The notes: generated from the sequence alone by a model not told the origin. 52,533 bases of DNA from Candidatus Saccharimonadota bacterium (GCA_017652765.1 JAGCAJ010000002.1:1-52533); one strand, 5' to 3'; positions 23,816 to 32,586 are shown, counted from the stretch's first letter. A program made the numbers and translations.

Positions 23816-25000
23816 TCACACTAACCTAGTAAACACATTTTCCGAACCAAAATAGCACGGAGTCTTGCATTCTATCTCGCACGTTCTACATCTTGGCGAG
23901 TTTACATATGGAGCCAATTCTTCCTGGACGCTGTCTTTGCCGATTGTCGACCAGTAATACTTATACAGCGTCAGCGCCGTCTGTGTACATACGTCTAGAG
24001 GCGCCTGTCCACAGAGCTGTTCAGAGCACTTCATTATGAAATTCTCCACTGTACCACGCTCCGTAATCCTAAGTAGTGTCCCCTGAGGGAAATTACTTTC
24101 CAGATTCTCAGCATCTCTTAGCCATAATCTCTGCAGTTCTTTATCGCCACGCAAAATTGGCGGAATATAGAATTGTATCTTTGCCTCAGCCAAGTCTTCT
24201 AGATTCATGAAAGAAAACTCATAGAGCAAAGTTCGATAGCGTTGCGCTAACGCCAATTGCGCAAAACTGCCATAGTACGTTACACAATAATTTTCGCCCC
24301 ACTCTGTCTCGCGTATGCGCTTAGTGAACAGGGAAAACCCCCGTCCTTTAGTATCTTCTAACCCTGGTACTAACAAATTTTTGTCGATTTTGTTCATAAA
24401 TTCAACAAAAACTTCTGCCAGGCGATTACTAAACTCTCTGGGCAGGCCTCTCTGTTCTGCGTCCATCCCAACAAATTTTTCCATCCACCCTACTAAGTAA
24501 TTCAACTGCCTTACACTTGTTGTATAGGCCATGTTTGTAGACGGAGAAAACACCGAAATTAGATATGTCGCATGCTCCTGCGCATAACGCAAAGCCAATT
24601 TGCTATCCATGTCAGGATATGTCACCATGATTTTGTTTAGAAAAGCATCCTTCCATTTTAGATAGAGTTCTAATTCTAGACCCTGTGATACTGGCGCAGA
24701 ATGATGGACATAATTCTCAGAGGTATTATAGACTCTTTCATTGTTTAGAATCATCGCCAAAATCTTTGGCGCTCCCTCTAGATATAGCGTTACACAGGCG
24801 TGGCCAAACTCTCTGTGGCGCCCCTTTTCCAGGGCTACCGTAGCACGCTCAATTGTGCTACTAGTTGGTTCTGTTAGGATTGTGTCTAGACTTTCTTTTT
24901 GATAGCAAATCCCAGCCATCCTCCCAGAGAAATCCATGATTGTTTCTTGGTTTAGTGCACGTCCGAGCATCGTTGTCGACCCCAGCGTTTTAATTTCCAT
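23816..25000 (-). CDS. Divergent ThyX-like (flavin-dependent thymidylate synthase family) protein
   Basis: 394 residues from ATG 25000 (SD aggagg). Tentative ThyX relationship: GRHREFGHACVTLYLEGAPKI matches the H-x-S/E-H substrate region, ILNNERVYNTSE corresponds to the RHR-x-N-x-S flavin motif in altered form, and QEHATYLISVFSPSTNMAYTTSVRQLNYLVGW matches the later conserved block. The RHR triad is not intact (NNER). An extra C-terminal region ends in a Cys cluster (CRTCEIECKTPC) that could bind metal. A functional ThyA is also present, so the role is unclear. Confidence 0.5.
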   Translation of the reverse strand: MEIKTLGSTTMLGRALNQETIMDFSGRMAGICYQKESLDTILTEPTSSTIERATVALEKGRHREFGHACVTLYLEGAPKILAMILNNERVYNTSENYVHHSAPVSQGLELELYLKWKDAFLNKIMVTYPDMDSKLALRYAQEHATYLISVFSPSTNMAYTTSVRQLNYLVGWMEKFVGMDAEQRGLPREFSNRLAEVFVEFMNKIDKNLLVPGLEDTKGRGFSLFTKRIRETEWGENYCVTYYGSFAQLALAQRYRTLLYEFSFMNLEDLAEAKIQFYIPPILRGDKELQRLWLRDAENLESNFPQGTLLRITERGTVENFIMKCSEQLCGQAPLDVCTQTALTLYKYYWSTIGKDSVQEELAPYVNSPRCRTCEIECKTPCYFGSENVFTRLV

Positions 25001-25063
25001 ATATCCCACCTCCTATATAGTGTGATTTTAAGTTACCAGTTCTGCCTTTCAGCCGAAATACCT

Positions 25064-25075
25064 ACAAATTATAAC
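25064..25075 (-). promoter_or_regulatory. Extended -10 region of the ThyX-like gene
   Basis: TGT-TATAAT on the reverse strand about 70 nt upstream of the ATG. No clear -35. Confidence 0.5.
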
Positions 25076-25102
25076 ATATTTCATGAGAAAAATAAATACC
25101 CC

Positions 25103-25131
25103 TTGCATTTTTAGCCTATCTATGCTAAGAT
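25103..25131 (+). promoter_or_regulatory. Promoter of rplJ-rplL
   Basis: TTGCAT, 17-nt spacer, extended -10 TGC-TAAGAT. Confidence 0.75.
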
Positions 25132-25138
25132 ATTAGAA

Positions 25139-25230
25139 GTTACCAAAGACAGCGACGGGAGTATATATACCCCTTAATCATGTCGCCGAGGAATACGCCT
25201 TATGGCATTCTTATATCTAGAAACGGTAAC
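25139..25230 (+). ncRNA. Ribosomal protein L10 leader
   Basis: Outer stem GTTACC (25139) with GGTAAC (25225), then AAGACAGC, an inner stem, TTAATC and GTCGCCGAGGA. This order matches the conserved L10 leader in which the L10-L12 complex binds its own mRNA and represses rplJ-rplL. It starts 8 nt after the -10 box and ends 47 nt before rplJ. Confidence 0.8.
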
Positions 25231-25277
25231 GGAATTTAACAATCCGACGCCTATAAATTTAATCAAGGAACTTGAAT

Positions 25278-25799
25278 ATGGCTATCTCAAAGGATAAAAA
25301 GCAAACTTTAGTTGCTGATTTGACTGAGCTTCTATCTAGTTCTAAGATGACTGTTTTTGCCTGCTATCAGGGTCTAACCGTTGCCGAGCTCCAAGAGCTC
25401 CGCAAAAATGCCCGTGAAAACGGCGTCAAAATCAAAGTCGTCAAAAACCGTCTAGTTCGCGTCGCCCTAGGTGAAATCGCCGTCTACAAAGACACCGATA
25501 CCACCGGCCTAACTGGCCAGCTTCTCTATGCCGTCTCCGACAGCGACGAAGTTGCCCCAGCCAAGGTACTTGCCGAATTTGGTAAGTCCCACGACGCTCT
25601 CCAAATCGCTGGCGCAATCAATGATCTAGGTGTTAACCTCTCCGAAGATGAGGTCAAGAGCCTTGCTGCTCTCCCATCAAAGAACGAGCTTATCGCCCAG
25701 GTGGTTGCCCAACTTCTCTCCGGTGCTACCGATTCCATCTCCGCCCTTTCTGGCGGTCTATCTGGTATCGTCTCCGGTCTAGAAGCAAAAGCAAATTAG
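25278..25799 (+). CDS. rplJ: 50S ribosomal protein L10
   Basis: Base of the L12 stalk. 173 residues from ATG 25278 (SD aaggaa): ISKDKKQTLVADLTELLSSSKMTVFACYQGLTVAELQELRKNARENGVKIKVVKNRLVRVAL is classic L10, and the C-terminal helix (residues about 135-173) binds L7/L12 dimers. It is preceded by an L10 leader and followed by a 207-nt gap dominated by one large hairpin. Confidence 0.97.
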   Translation: MAISKDKKQTLVADLTELLSSSKMTVFACYQGLTVAELQELRKNARENGVKIKVVKNRLVRVALGEIAVYKDTDTTGLTGQLLYAVSDSDEVAPAKVLAEFGKSHDALQIAGAINDLGVNLSEDEVKSLAALPSKNELIAQVVAQLLSGATDSISALSGGLSGIVSGLEAKAN

Positions 25800-25804
25800 C
25801 ATTA

Positions 25805-25975
25805 AAAGAATTTCTAGATATGAATTTTTTGTTTGATAAAAGCGGATTTCCCCTTAGAAGGATGATGAGCAAATACCTAACGAGCACGTTTTAGTACGGC
25901 GCAGTTAGGATTTGCGAATCATTCGGATAAGGCGGAAACCAAGACAAACAAAAAATTACATATTAAAAATTCTTT
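25805..25975 (+). repeat. 171-nt near-complete hairpin between rplJ and rplL
   Basis: Outer arms (about 25805-25835 and 25945-25975) are almost perfectly complementary over 30 nt, with ttttttgtttg facing caaacaaaaaa. The inner arms (ggatttcc...gcaaatacctaac facing gttaggatttgc...ggaaacc) pair with few bulges. The loop is about 25882-25903. No ORF crosses it. Confidence 0.8.
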
Positions 25976-26006
25976 ATCACAATATTTAATTTAGAAAGGA
26001 GCTATT

Positions 26007-26390
26007 ATGGCTGCTGATATCAAGAAATTGGCCGAAGAATTGGTCAAACTTACCGTTCTCGAAGTGAACGAACTCAAAACTGTACTAAAAGACGAATATG
26101 GCATCGAGCCTGCTGCTGCCGCTGTTGCAGTTGCTGGTCCTGTTGCTGGTGCCGACGCTGGTGCCGCTGACGAAGGCAAATCTGAATTCGACGTCGTTCT
26201 AAAGGACGCTGGCGCCCAGAAGATTGCCGTCATTAAAGCCGTTAAAGAAGCTACTGGCCTTGGCCTTGGCGAAGCAAAAGCTATCGTTGATGGTGCTCCT
26301 GCTACCGTCAAAGAGAAAGTTGCCAAAGACGAAGCTGAAGCTCTTAAGAAGTCCCTTGAAGAAGCCGGCGCTACTGTCGAGCTCGCCTAA
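26007..26390 (+). CDS. rplL: 50S ribosomal protein L7/L12
   Basis: Mobile stalk protein present in several copies per ribosome; recruits GTPase factors. 127 residues: N-terminal dimerisation helices, an Ala/Gly-rich hinge ([23 protein letters not shown]), then the C-terminal domain [41 protein letters not shown] aaaggag is ideal. rpoB does not follow. Confidence 0.97.
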   Translation: MAADIKKLAEELVKLTVLEVNELKTVLKDEYGIEPAAAAVAVAGPVAGADAGAADEGKSEFDVVLKDAGAQKIAVIKAVKEATGLGLGEAKAIVDGAPATVKEKVAKDEAEALKKSLEEAGATVELA

Positions 26391-26416
26391 TTTATTAACA
26401 TTGTCGGATTGTTACC

Positions 26417-26449
26417 AAAAAAATTCCACCTCTTCCGAGGTGGATTTTT
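26417..26449. terminator. Terminator of rplL
   Basis: Perfect stem tccacctc/gaggtgga with loop ttcc, flanked by A7 and T5. It also serves the converging 64-aa gene. Confidence 0.9.
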
Positions 26450-26468
26450 GGTGGTGTAATTACTTTTG

Positions 26469-26663
26469 TTATCTTGTTGCTATAATTCTGTCGTATTCTC
26501 CTGCGTCTAAATATCCTGGCGGATAACTTACCCGCCCCATATTAGTGAATACCTTGGCATCATCTGTGCCAAAAATTCTGTCGTTAGTTACTTGCATTGT
26601 AGCTGTTGCAGCCTGTCTTAATAGCTCTCTACCAGCTTCTGTAGTAGTAAAAAATTCTAACAT
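26469..26663 (-). CDS. Small hypothetical protein (orphan)
   Basis: 64 residues with SD ggagg 6 nt before the ATG and its own conserved-spacer promoter. These support a real gene despite its size. Soluble, with no known motif (MLEFFTTTEAGRELLRQA start; YPPGYLDAGEYDRII near the end). Function unknown. Confidence 0.6.
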   Translation of the reverse strand: MLEFFTTTEAGRELLRQAATATMQVTNDRIFGTDDAKVFTNMGRVSYPPGYLDAGEYDRIIATR

Positions 26664-26703
26664 TTACACCTCCATCTTAAAGAGCACCACCCCATATTCT
26701 CTT

Positions 26704-26732
26704 ATTATAGCACAGATAGGCAGAAATGTCAA
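26704..26732 (-). promoter_or_regulatory. Conserved-spacer promoter of the 64-aa orphan
   Basis: TTGACA, 17-nt spacer ending TATCTGTGC, TATAAT. Confidence 0.85.
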
Positions 26733-26874
26733 TCCGTCATTGTCAAATTTACAACATTTTTAGCTCCATATCTGTATTTTACGTGGAAAACTTTTAGAAA
26801 AAATCATTGACTTTAATTTGTTGCGGGTGTACTATAATATCAATACTATATTTAACAGACAGGATGCGAGAGGT

Positions 26875-27393
26875 ATGTCTGAATTACCAGAAAAACAAAT
26901 AAAAAGACTTCGCAGCCTTATCCAAGAGGCCGAGACTAATTTGTCAGCAGCAAAAGAGCTGTTGATTTCTGTGCTCGGTGACGGCGAAGCCATTACTGCG
27001 CCTCGCGACGTCGTTGTTTCCGCCCCAGAAGGCAAGGTCATAGAAGGCGTCTTTGACGGCCAAATCATGATCGACCAAGAAGGCAAAAACTATCCTGTCC
27101 CAGCTAACTACGCTTCCAAGTCCAAGCTCGTCGAGGGCGACATCATGAAACTCACCATCACCCCAGAGGGCAAATTCCTCTACAAACAAATCGGCCCAGT
27201 CGAGAGAAAGACCGTTATCGGTACGCTTACTCACCACGACGACAAATATTTTGTAGAAGTCTCCGGCAAAGAATACGAAGTTCTCTATGCTTCCGTTACA
27301 TACTTCCGCCTCCAAGAAGGCTCCCAGGTCGCTGTCATCATCCCCGCCAACAACGACAACGCTACTTGGGCCGCCGTCGAAGCAGCTATCTAA
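26875..27393 (+). CDS. Hypothetical protein with possible nucleic-acid-binding barrel
   Basis: 172 residues from ATG 26875. A short helical start (EKQIKRLRSLIQEAETNLSAAKELL) is followed by two beta-rich halves: VIEGVFDGQIMIDQEGKNYPVPANYASKSKLVEGDIMKLTI and GTLTHHDDKYFVEVSGKEYEVLYASVTYFRLQEGSQVAVII. They look like two barrel repeats, but no family is certain. Extended-type -10 TATAAT at 26833, with TTGACT 20 nt upstream of it. It lies 33 nt before dnaX. Confidence 0.55.
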   Translation: MSELPEKQIKRLRSLIQEAETNLSAAKELLISVLGDGEAITAPRDVVVSAPEGKVIEGVFDGQIMIDQEGKNYPVPANYASKSKLVEGDIMKLTITPEGKFLYKQIGPVERKTVIGTLTHHDDKYFVEVSGKEYEVLYASVTYFRLQEGSQVAVIIPANNDNATWAAVEAAI

Positions 27394-27414
27394 CCCTATC
27401 TATCTAACTCGTGA

Positions 27415-27420
27415 TATAAT
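27415..27420 (+). promoter_or_regulatory. -10 box of dnaX, leaderless geometry
   Basis: TGA-TATAAT, then six bases (agccct), then the dnaX ATG. The predicted start of transcription is the A of ATG. Confidence 0.65.
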
Positions 27421-27426
27421 AGCCCT

Positions 27427-28842
27427 ATGAAGGCATTGTATCGTAAGTATCGTCCGACCAAAATTTCTGACGTTATCGGCCAGGATCAGGTTACCACTCC
27501 CCTAAAAAACGCCTTAAAACGGGGCACTTTTTCCCATTCTTATCTTTTTACCGGCCCACGTGGCTGTGGCAAGACTTCTGTTGCTCGTATTTTTGCTCAC
27601 GAAGTCAACAAATTTAAGTACGAAATCGAAGACAGCTACACCGACATCATAGAAATCGACGCCGCTTCTAATACTGGCGTAGACAACATTAGGGAACTAA
27701 GAGAAAAGGCCTCTATCGCTCCGTCCACCGGTAAATACAAGGTCTATATCATCGACGAAGTCCACATGCTGTCTAAGTCCGCCTTTAACGCTTTGCTAAA
27801 AACCCTAGAAGAGCCCCCGGCCCACGTTATTTTTATCATGGCTACTACCGACGCCTACAAAGTCCCGGTTACTATTACCTCTCGTGCCCAGGTTTATAAT
27901 TTCCAGCTCGCCTCGCCGGACATCATGCAAAAACATCTGCAATCTATCGCAGACAAAGAAAACATCAAAATCACCCCCGATGCACTTGCTATTATCGTTG
28001 CTCGCGGAGGTGGTAGTTTTCGCGACTCTATCTCACTTCTAGACCAGATTTCTACTCTAGCCACAGACAACCAAGAAATCACTACAGAAATGGTCGAGCA
28101 CGCCCTCGGTCTACCAGACCAGACTAGCACCACTAAGCTCCTAGATGCCTATGAACAGGGAAACACCGCCGAAATCACTGATTTAATTAAAACCCTCGTC
28201 AATTCCGGCACTAAACCAGAAATCCTCGCCGAAAACCTCATTTCTGCCATCATCGATAATCCTAAACCTACTCTTCTACCTCTTCTTGCTAAACTCCCAG
28301 AGGTCAAAACCCCTTTCCCAGAAGCTAAATTACTCCTAGCCTTTCTAGAAAACACCGCCGTTGCCCCTGTTATAGCACCAAATCCAGCACCAAAAATCGC
28401 CAAAAAACCACCCCTAGAAGCCCCAGAGAGGCCCATAGAAGCCACTTCAACAGAAACCCCTGTTCCTACCCCAGTTCCAGACAAACCGACCACAGCACCC
28501 ACCGAAGCACCCGTAGAAGCCCCTGCGCGCCCTACTACCTTTGACTGGGACACTTATCTAGAGAGCGTTAAAGGCGTTAATCTTGCTATTGCTTCCACCC
28601 TTTCAAAATGCACCTACAGCCTAGCCGGTACTACCCTAAAAATCATCACTGAACGCAAAATTCACAAAACCATTCTAAGCTCCGCTAATAACCAGCGCGT
28701 CTTGCAGAGATTCCTCCCAGACGGCTATACCATAGAAGTCGGCGATGCTGCCGAACTCACCAATTCTTCTGCCGAGTTTACCAAAATTTCTGATATAATG
28801 GGAGGTGTTACGGAGGTTAAATCAGATGGAGTCCCATTCTAG
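27427..28842 (+). CDS. dnaX: DNA polymerase III clamp-loader subunit gamma/tau
   Basis: AAA+ ATPase that loads the sliding clamp. Walker A GPRGCGKTS at 43-51, IIDEVHMLSKSAFNALLKTLEEPP (Walker B and SRC-region motif) and an arginine-finger context (TSRAQVYNF). The four-Cys zinc module normally inserted after Walker A is missing (residues about 60-72). A Pro/Ala/Thr-rich linker (about 315-375) leads to a small C-terminal domain. 471 residues, shorter than typical tau. A partner delta-prime-like protein is at 40737. Confidence 0.95.
   Translation: MKALYRKYRPTKISDVIGQDQVTTPLKNALKRGTFSHSYLFTGPRGCGKTSVARIFAHEVNKFKYEIEDSYTDIIEIDAASNTGVDNIRELREKASIAPSTGKYKVYIIDEVHMLSKSAFNALLKTLEEPPAHVIFIMATTDAYKVPVTITSRAQVYNFQLASPDIMQKHLQSIADKENIKITPDALAIIVARGGGSFRDSISLLDQISTLATDNQEITTEMVEHALGLPDQTSTTKLLDAYEQGNTAEITDLIKTLVNSGTKPEILAENLISAIIDNPKPTLLPLLAKLPEVKTPFPEAKLLLAFLENTAVAPVIAPNPAPKIAKKPPLEAPERPIEATSTETPVPTPVPDKPTTAPTEAPVEAPARPTTFDWDTYLESVKGVNLAIASTLSKCTYSLAGTTLKIITERKIHKTILSSANNQRVLQRFLPDGYTIEVGDAAELTNSSAEFTKISDIMGGVTEVKSDGVPF
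28794..28799 (+). promoter_or_regulatory. Internal -10 box of dnaB
   Basis: TGA-TATAAT inside the end of dnaX, followed by two SD-like ggagg copies before the dnaB ATG at 28826. Confidence 0.55.
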
Positions 28843-30190
28843 TCCAAATTCATCAGGCGCGCACGTTCCACCCCAGGATGTTAATGCCGAAAAATCCCTC
28901 ATTGGTGCTATTTTGTTGTCCGACACTTCCTTTCCGGATATTCTAGAACGCGTCTCCGACAAAGATTTCTACGAAGAACGCCATGGCAAAATCTACAAAG
29001 CCATGACCAAACTCTATAATACTCACCGTCCAATCGATTTAATCACCCTGACTTCGGAACTTAGAAGTTCCAAAGAGCTAAAGGGAATTGGTGGTGCTAC
29101 TTATCTGACTGAGCTAACTAATTTTGTCCCGACTTCCGCCCATGCTACTGCTTATGCTGACACTATTAAAGAATGCGCTACTCGTCGCCGTTTAATCGAG
29201 GCCGGTACTCGTATCGTTGAGCAGGCCTACGACGGCGGTAGTACTATTGGCGATCTCTTGGGCGACGCCGAAAAAGACCTTTTTGCCGTCTCTGATAACA
29301 CTATCAAAACCGAATATTCCGCCCTAGCCGATCTTCTAGTCGAGGCTTATGACCGTATCGAAAATCTCTACCAAAACAAAGGTGCTCTGCGCGGGCTTAA
29401 AACCGGCTTTCGCGACCTAGACAAAATTACCGCCGGTATGCAAAAGGGCGACCTAGTTATCCTCGGCGCCCGCCCTGCTATGGGTAAAACTACCTTTGCC
29501 CAAAACCTCGCCACTAACGTTGCTACTATTAATAAATGTGGCGTGCTTTTCTTCTCTATGGAGATGGCCAAAGGAGAAATCGTAGACCGCATGATTTCTG
29601 ATGGCTCCGGTATCGACGCCTGGAAACTCCGCACCGGCAACATTACCGGCGAAGATTTTTCACGCATTGGTGACGCACTAGGCGAAATGGGTGAAATCCC
29701 TCTCTATATTGATGATACCAGTAGTATGACCGTCCTAGAATTACGTAACAAAGCTCGTCGCGCCGCCCACGATCACAATATTGGTATGGTTATTATTGAC
29801 TATTTACAGCTTATTTCTGGCTCCGACCGCTATGCCGGTAACCGCGTCCAAGAAGTTACCGAAATCTCCCGCGGGCTAAAACAACTTGCCCGCGAGCTAG
29901 AAGTTCCTGTCATCGCTTTGGCTCAGCTTTCCCGTAATGTTACCGGCCGTGACGACCCTCGCCCAGTCCTCTCCGACCTCCGTGAATCCGGTTCTATCGA
30001 GCAGGACGCTGACCTTGTTATGATGCTCCACCGCGTCGACTATTACCACATGAACGAAGAAGGCTACGAGCCGACCAATATCACCGAACTGCTTATCCAG
30101 AAACACCGCCATGGTTCCGTGGGCAAGGTAGAACTCTACTTCGACGCCGACCACGTTCGCTTTTTGTCACTTGATAAAAACCACGAATAA
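28826..30190 (+). CDS. dnaB: Replicative DNA helicase DnaB
   Basis: Hexameric helicase at the replication fork. 454 residues from ATG 28826 (SD cggagg 9 nt upstream), overlapping the dnaX end by 17 nt. N-terminal domain PPQDVNAEKSLIGAILLSD, primase-interacting region, then the RecA-like domain with Walker A GARPAMGKTTFAQN, MVIIDYLQLISG (Walker B) and LSDLRESGSIEQDADLVMMLHR. Length is normal. Confidence 0.97.
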   Translation: MESHSSPNSSGAHVPPQDVNAEKSLIGAILLSDTSFPDILERVSDKDFYEERHGKIYKAMTKLYNTHRPIDLITLTSELRSSKELKGIGGATYLTELTNFVPTSAHATAYADTIKECATRRRLIEAGTRIVEQAYDGGSTIGDLLGDAEKDLFAVSDNTIKTEYSALADLLVEAYDRIENLYQNKGALRGLKTGFRDLDKITAGMQKGDLVILGARPAMGKTTFAQNLATNVATINKCGVLFFSMEMAKGEIVDRMISDGSGIDAWKLRTGNITGEDFSRIGDALGEMGEIPLYIDDTSSMTVLELRNKARRAAHDHNIGMVIIDYLQLISGSDRYAGNRVQEVTEISRGLKQLARELEVPVIALAQLSRNVTGRDDPRPVLSDLRESGSIEQDADLVMMLHRVDYYHMNEEGYEPTNITELLIQKHRHGSVGKVELYFDADHVRFLSLDKNHE

Positions 30191-30193
30191 CTG

Positions 30194-30199
30194 TATACT
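30194..30199 (+). promoter_or_regulatory. -10 box of the glycosyltransferase, leaderless geometry
   Basis: TATACT, then ggttat, then the GTG start at 30206. Confidence 0.5.
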
Positions 30200-30205
30200 G
30201 GTTAT

Positions 30206-31654
30206 GTGAAGAAAATTACAATTTCCAGACTTTTTCTGTACAGACACAGGTTTGTCATAGGTTATTTCATCTTATTTTTGTTGTTTGTCGCGCTGATTTT
30301 CTTGACCCCTATGCTTTCTCCGGGTGGTTTATCAGAAGCCGAAATGGGCTCTGCTGTTACCTCTAATAATCTCAGCCTAGACACCGTTATGTCTGGCGAT
30401 ATTGTCGACCTCCCATATCACGCCCTCCAAAAAGCTTGCATCAAATTCCTCGGCTTTAATGCCTATATTATTAAACTCCCTAGCATGATTATTGGTTTTT
30501 TGCTTGGCGTTATTTTGATTCTCCTCTTGAATCGCTGGTTCAAAAACAACGTCGCCATCATCGCCTCTATTCTAACCGTCCTATCGGCCCCATTTCTATA
30601 TCTCGCCGGCAATGGTACTCCGCTTATTATGCTAGTTTTTTGGCCTACGCTCCTCCTCTGGCTCGGCTCCAAAATTAACGGCAAAAAGCTATCCAAGGCC
30701 GTTTATACTTTCTTCTTTGCTATCTTTATGCTAGGTTCTCTCTTTACCCCATATATGGGCTACTTTACTATTTTCTCTTTGCTTTATGCTATCGCCCATC
30801 CGCACCTTCGCTTTATGGTTAAGTCCTTACCAAAAATCCCAACTATTCTAATCGGACTTATCGTCGTCGGGGTAATCGGCGTTATGGGCTACGAACTAAT
30901 CAAATACCCATCCACCCTGACTACTCTCTTCTTTATGAAAGATTTTAGCCCCGCTACCTTCTTAGAAAATATTAAAAACGCCCTCCTAGTCTTTTTCTCT
31001 TGGAGTGGCAATATAGAATCCGTCTTCCTCGCACCAATGATTGGTATGGCCTCTCTTACGCTCGCTATTACTGGCCTTATCTCCACCACCAAAGGCTTCT
31101 TTGCCTCGCGCAATTCTATCGCCTCTATCTTTCTTGTCTTTACTGCCATTATTTCTGGATTTAATCCTGACTGTGCCGTCCTCATCATTCTACCTTTTGC
31201 CATTCTCACTGCGCACGGTATTCGCTATGTTCTAGAAAAATGGTACGGCCTATTCCCAGAGAACCCTTATGCTCGCGTTTTTGGACTTATCCCTATCTCT
31301 ACTTTCCTTGGTATTATGATTATCTCTAGTCTCGCTCACTATATCTTTGGTTATAGTTATAACCCTATCGTCGCCAATCAATACAATGACGACCTCGCCC
31401 TAATTTATCAGCACGTTGAGCCGGGCTCTACTATTCTTATTCCAGCCGGCACACTTAACTACGATTTCTATCACATTCTAGAAGAAAAGGGTATTTATAA
31501 AGTTACCAGCAATACTCCGTCCACCGGAGACAAGGCTGATATTTCCCGTATCGCCACCCTAGGCCTCTGGCCGGCTAAGCTCCCATACGACCTTTCTCGG
31601 ATTATCACCTCGTCAAAATCCCTAAATTCTGATAGAATATATCTATACGAATAA
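30206..31654 (+). CDS. Polytopic membrane glycosyltransferase-like protein
   Basis: 482 residues with about nine to eleven hydrophobic helices. LSEAEMGSA in the first extracellular loop resembles the acidic motif of GT-C enzymes (GT39/ArnT-type mannosyl or arabinosyl transferases), which take sugars from lipid carriers. LPSMIIGFLLGVILILLLNRWF and YLAGNGTPLIMLVFW also fit that fold. The C-terminal soluble part is short. GTG start, predicted leaderless. The target is unknown. It lies between replication and recombination genes. Confidence 0.6.
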   Translation: MKKITISRLFLYRHRFVIGYFILFLLFVALIFLTPMLSPGGLSEAEMGSAVTSNNLSLDTVMSGDIVDLPYHALQKACIKFLGFNAYIIKLPSMIIGFLLGVILILLLNRWFKNNVAIIASILTVLSAPFLYLAGNGTPLIMLVFWPTLLLWLGSKINGKKLSKAVYTFFFAIFMLGSLFTPYMGYFTIFSLLYAIAHPHLRFMVKSLPKIPTILIGLIVVGVIGVMGYELIKYPSTLTTLFFMKDFSPATFLENIKNALLVFFSWSGNIESVFLAPMIGMASLTLAITGLISTTKGFFASRNSIASIFLVFTAIISGFNPDCAVLIILPFAILTAHGIRYVLEKWYGLFPENPYARVFGLIPISTFLGIMIISSLAHYIFGYSYNPIVANQYNDDLALIYQHVEPGSTILIPAGTLNYDFYHILEEKGIYKVTSNTPSTGDKADISRIATLGLWPAKLPYDLSRIITSSKSLNSDRIYLYE

Positions 31655-31669
31655 TTAGGAGTAATTGTT

Positions 31670-31972
31670 ATGGGTCAGACTTTCGACCAGATGAAAATGC
31701 TAAATCAATTGCGCAAAGCACAGAAAGAACTAAAGAACGAAATTGTAGAAGTAGAAGCCGGTGACGGTGCCGTTGTAGTCCAAATTACCGCCGAACTCAA
31801 GGTAAAGAAAGTTACCATCGACCCAGAGCGTATTGATCTTGACGACATCCACGAACTAGAACGCTGGATTGAGAACTGTTTCCGCGATGGTTATGCCAAA
31901 GCCCAAGAAATCGCTACTGACAAAATGAAGCCCCTCATGGGTGCTCTCGGAAACTTAGGCCTAGGCGCATAA
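31670..31972 (+). CDS. YbaB/EbfC-family nucleoid-associated protein
   Basis: 100-residue DNA-binding protein, commonly encoded with recR and dnaX. Features: MKMLNQLRKAQKELKNEIVEVEAGDGAVVVQITAELKVKKVTIDPERI and C-terminal helix YAKAQEIATDKMKPLMGALG. SD aggag 8 nt upstream. recR starts 1 nt after the stop, so the pair is coupled. Confidence 0.93.
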   Translation: MGQTFDQMKMLNQLRKAQKELKNEIVEVEAGDGAVVVQITAELKVKKVTIDPERIDLDDIHELERWIENCFRDGYAKAQEIATDKMKPLMGALGNLGLGA

Positions 31973-31973
31973 A

Positions 31974-32579
31974 ATGCTCCCAGAGGCTCTGCAGTCCGCC
32001 ATCGACGCGCTCGGGGCTTTGCCTGGCGTGGGTCCACGCACCGCAGAACGCTACGCTTATTATCTGTTTCGTTCTAGCCCCAAGTTATCTAGCTCTATCG
32101 TCGATGCATTAAAAAATCTTCATTCCGGAGTTAAATCCTGCCCGGTTACTTTTGCATTGATTGACGCTTCAGAAGAAATTTCCCCCCTCTATGATAATCC
32201 TGCCCGCGACAAGTCTACTGTCCTCGTCGTAGAAGAGCCTCTAGACATCTACGCCATCGAAAACACCCGCACATTTAAGGGCACATATCACGTCCTAGGC
32301 GGAGCAGTCTCCCCAATAGATGGCATTACTCCCGATAAGCTCCATATTGCCGAGCTTATCTCCCGCGTAGAAAAAGATGGCGTTTTGGAAGTTATTATTG
32401 CTACTAACCCCTCTATCGAAGGAGAATCTACCGCTCTCTTACTCCAAAAGCTCCTCGAAGAAAAATATCCAGAACTAAAGATTACTCGTCTCGCCCGGGG
32501 CCTGCCTCTAGGCGTTGACCTTTCCTACGCTGACCAAATCACCCTTTCTGCCGCCCTAGAAAACCGCACTAAGCTCTAA
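31974..32579 (+). CDS. recR: Recombination protein RecR lacking its zinc finger
   Basis: RecFOR-pathway clamp for gap repair. 201 residues: N-terminal HhH (IDALGALPGVGPRTAERYAYYLF), Toprim domain (VLVVEEPLDIYAIENT, YHVLGGAVSPIDGITPDKLHI) and the C-terminal RLARGLPLGVDLSYADQITLSAAL. Between them the four-Cys zinc finger is reduced to one Cys (Cys56 in SCPVT), with the other three positions replaced. The protein is otherwise full length. Confidence 0.95.
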   Translation: MLPEALQSAIDALGALPGVGPRTAERYAYYLFRSSPKLSSSIVDALKNLHSGVKSCPVTFALIDASEEISPLYDNPARDKSTVLVVEEPLDIYAIENTRTFKGTYHVLGGAVSPIDGITPDKLHIAELISRVEKDGVLEVIIATNPSIEGESTALLLQKLLEEKYPELKITRLARGLPLGVDLSYADQITLSAALENRTKL

Positions 32580-32586
32580 TTAGTGG

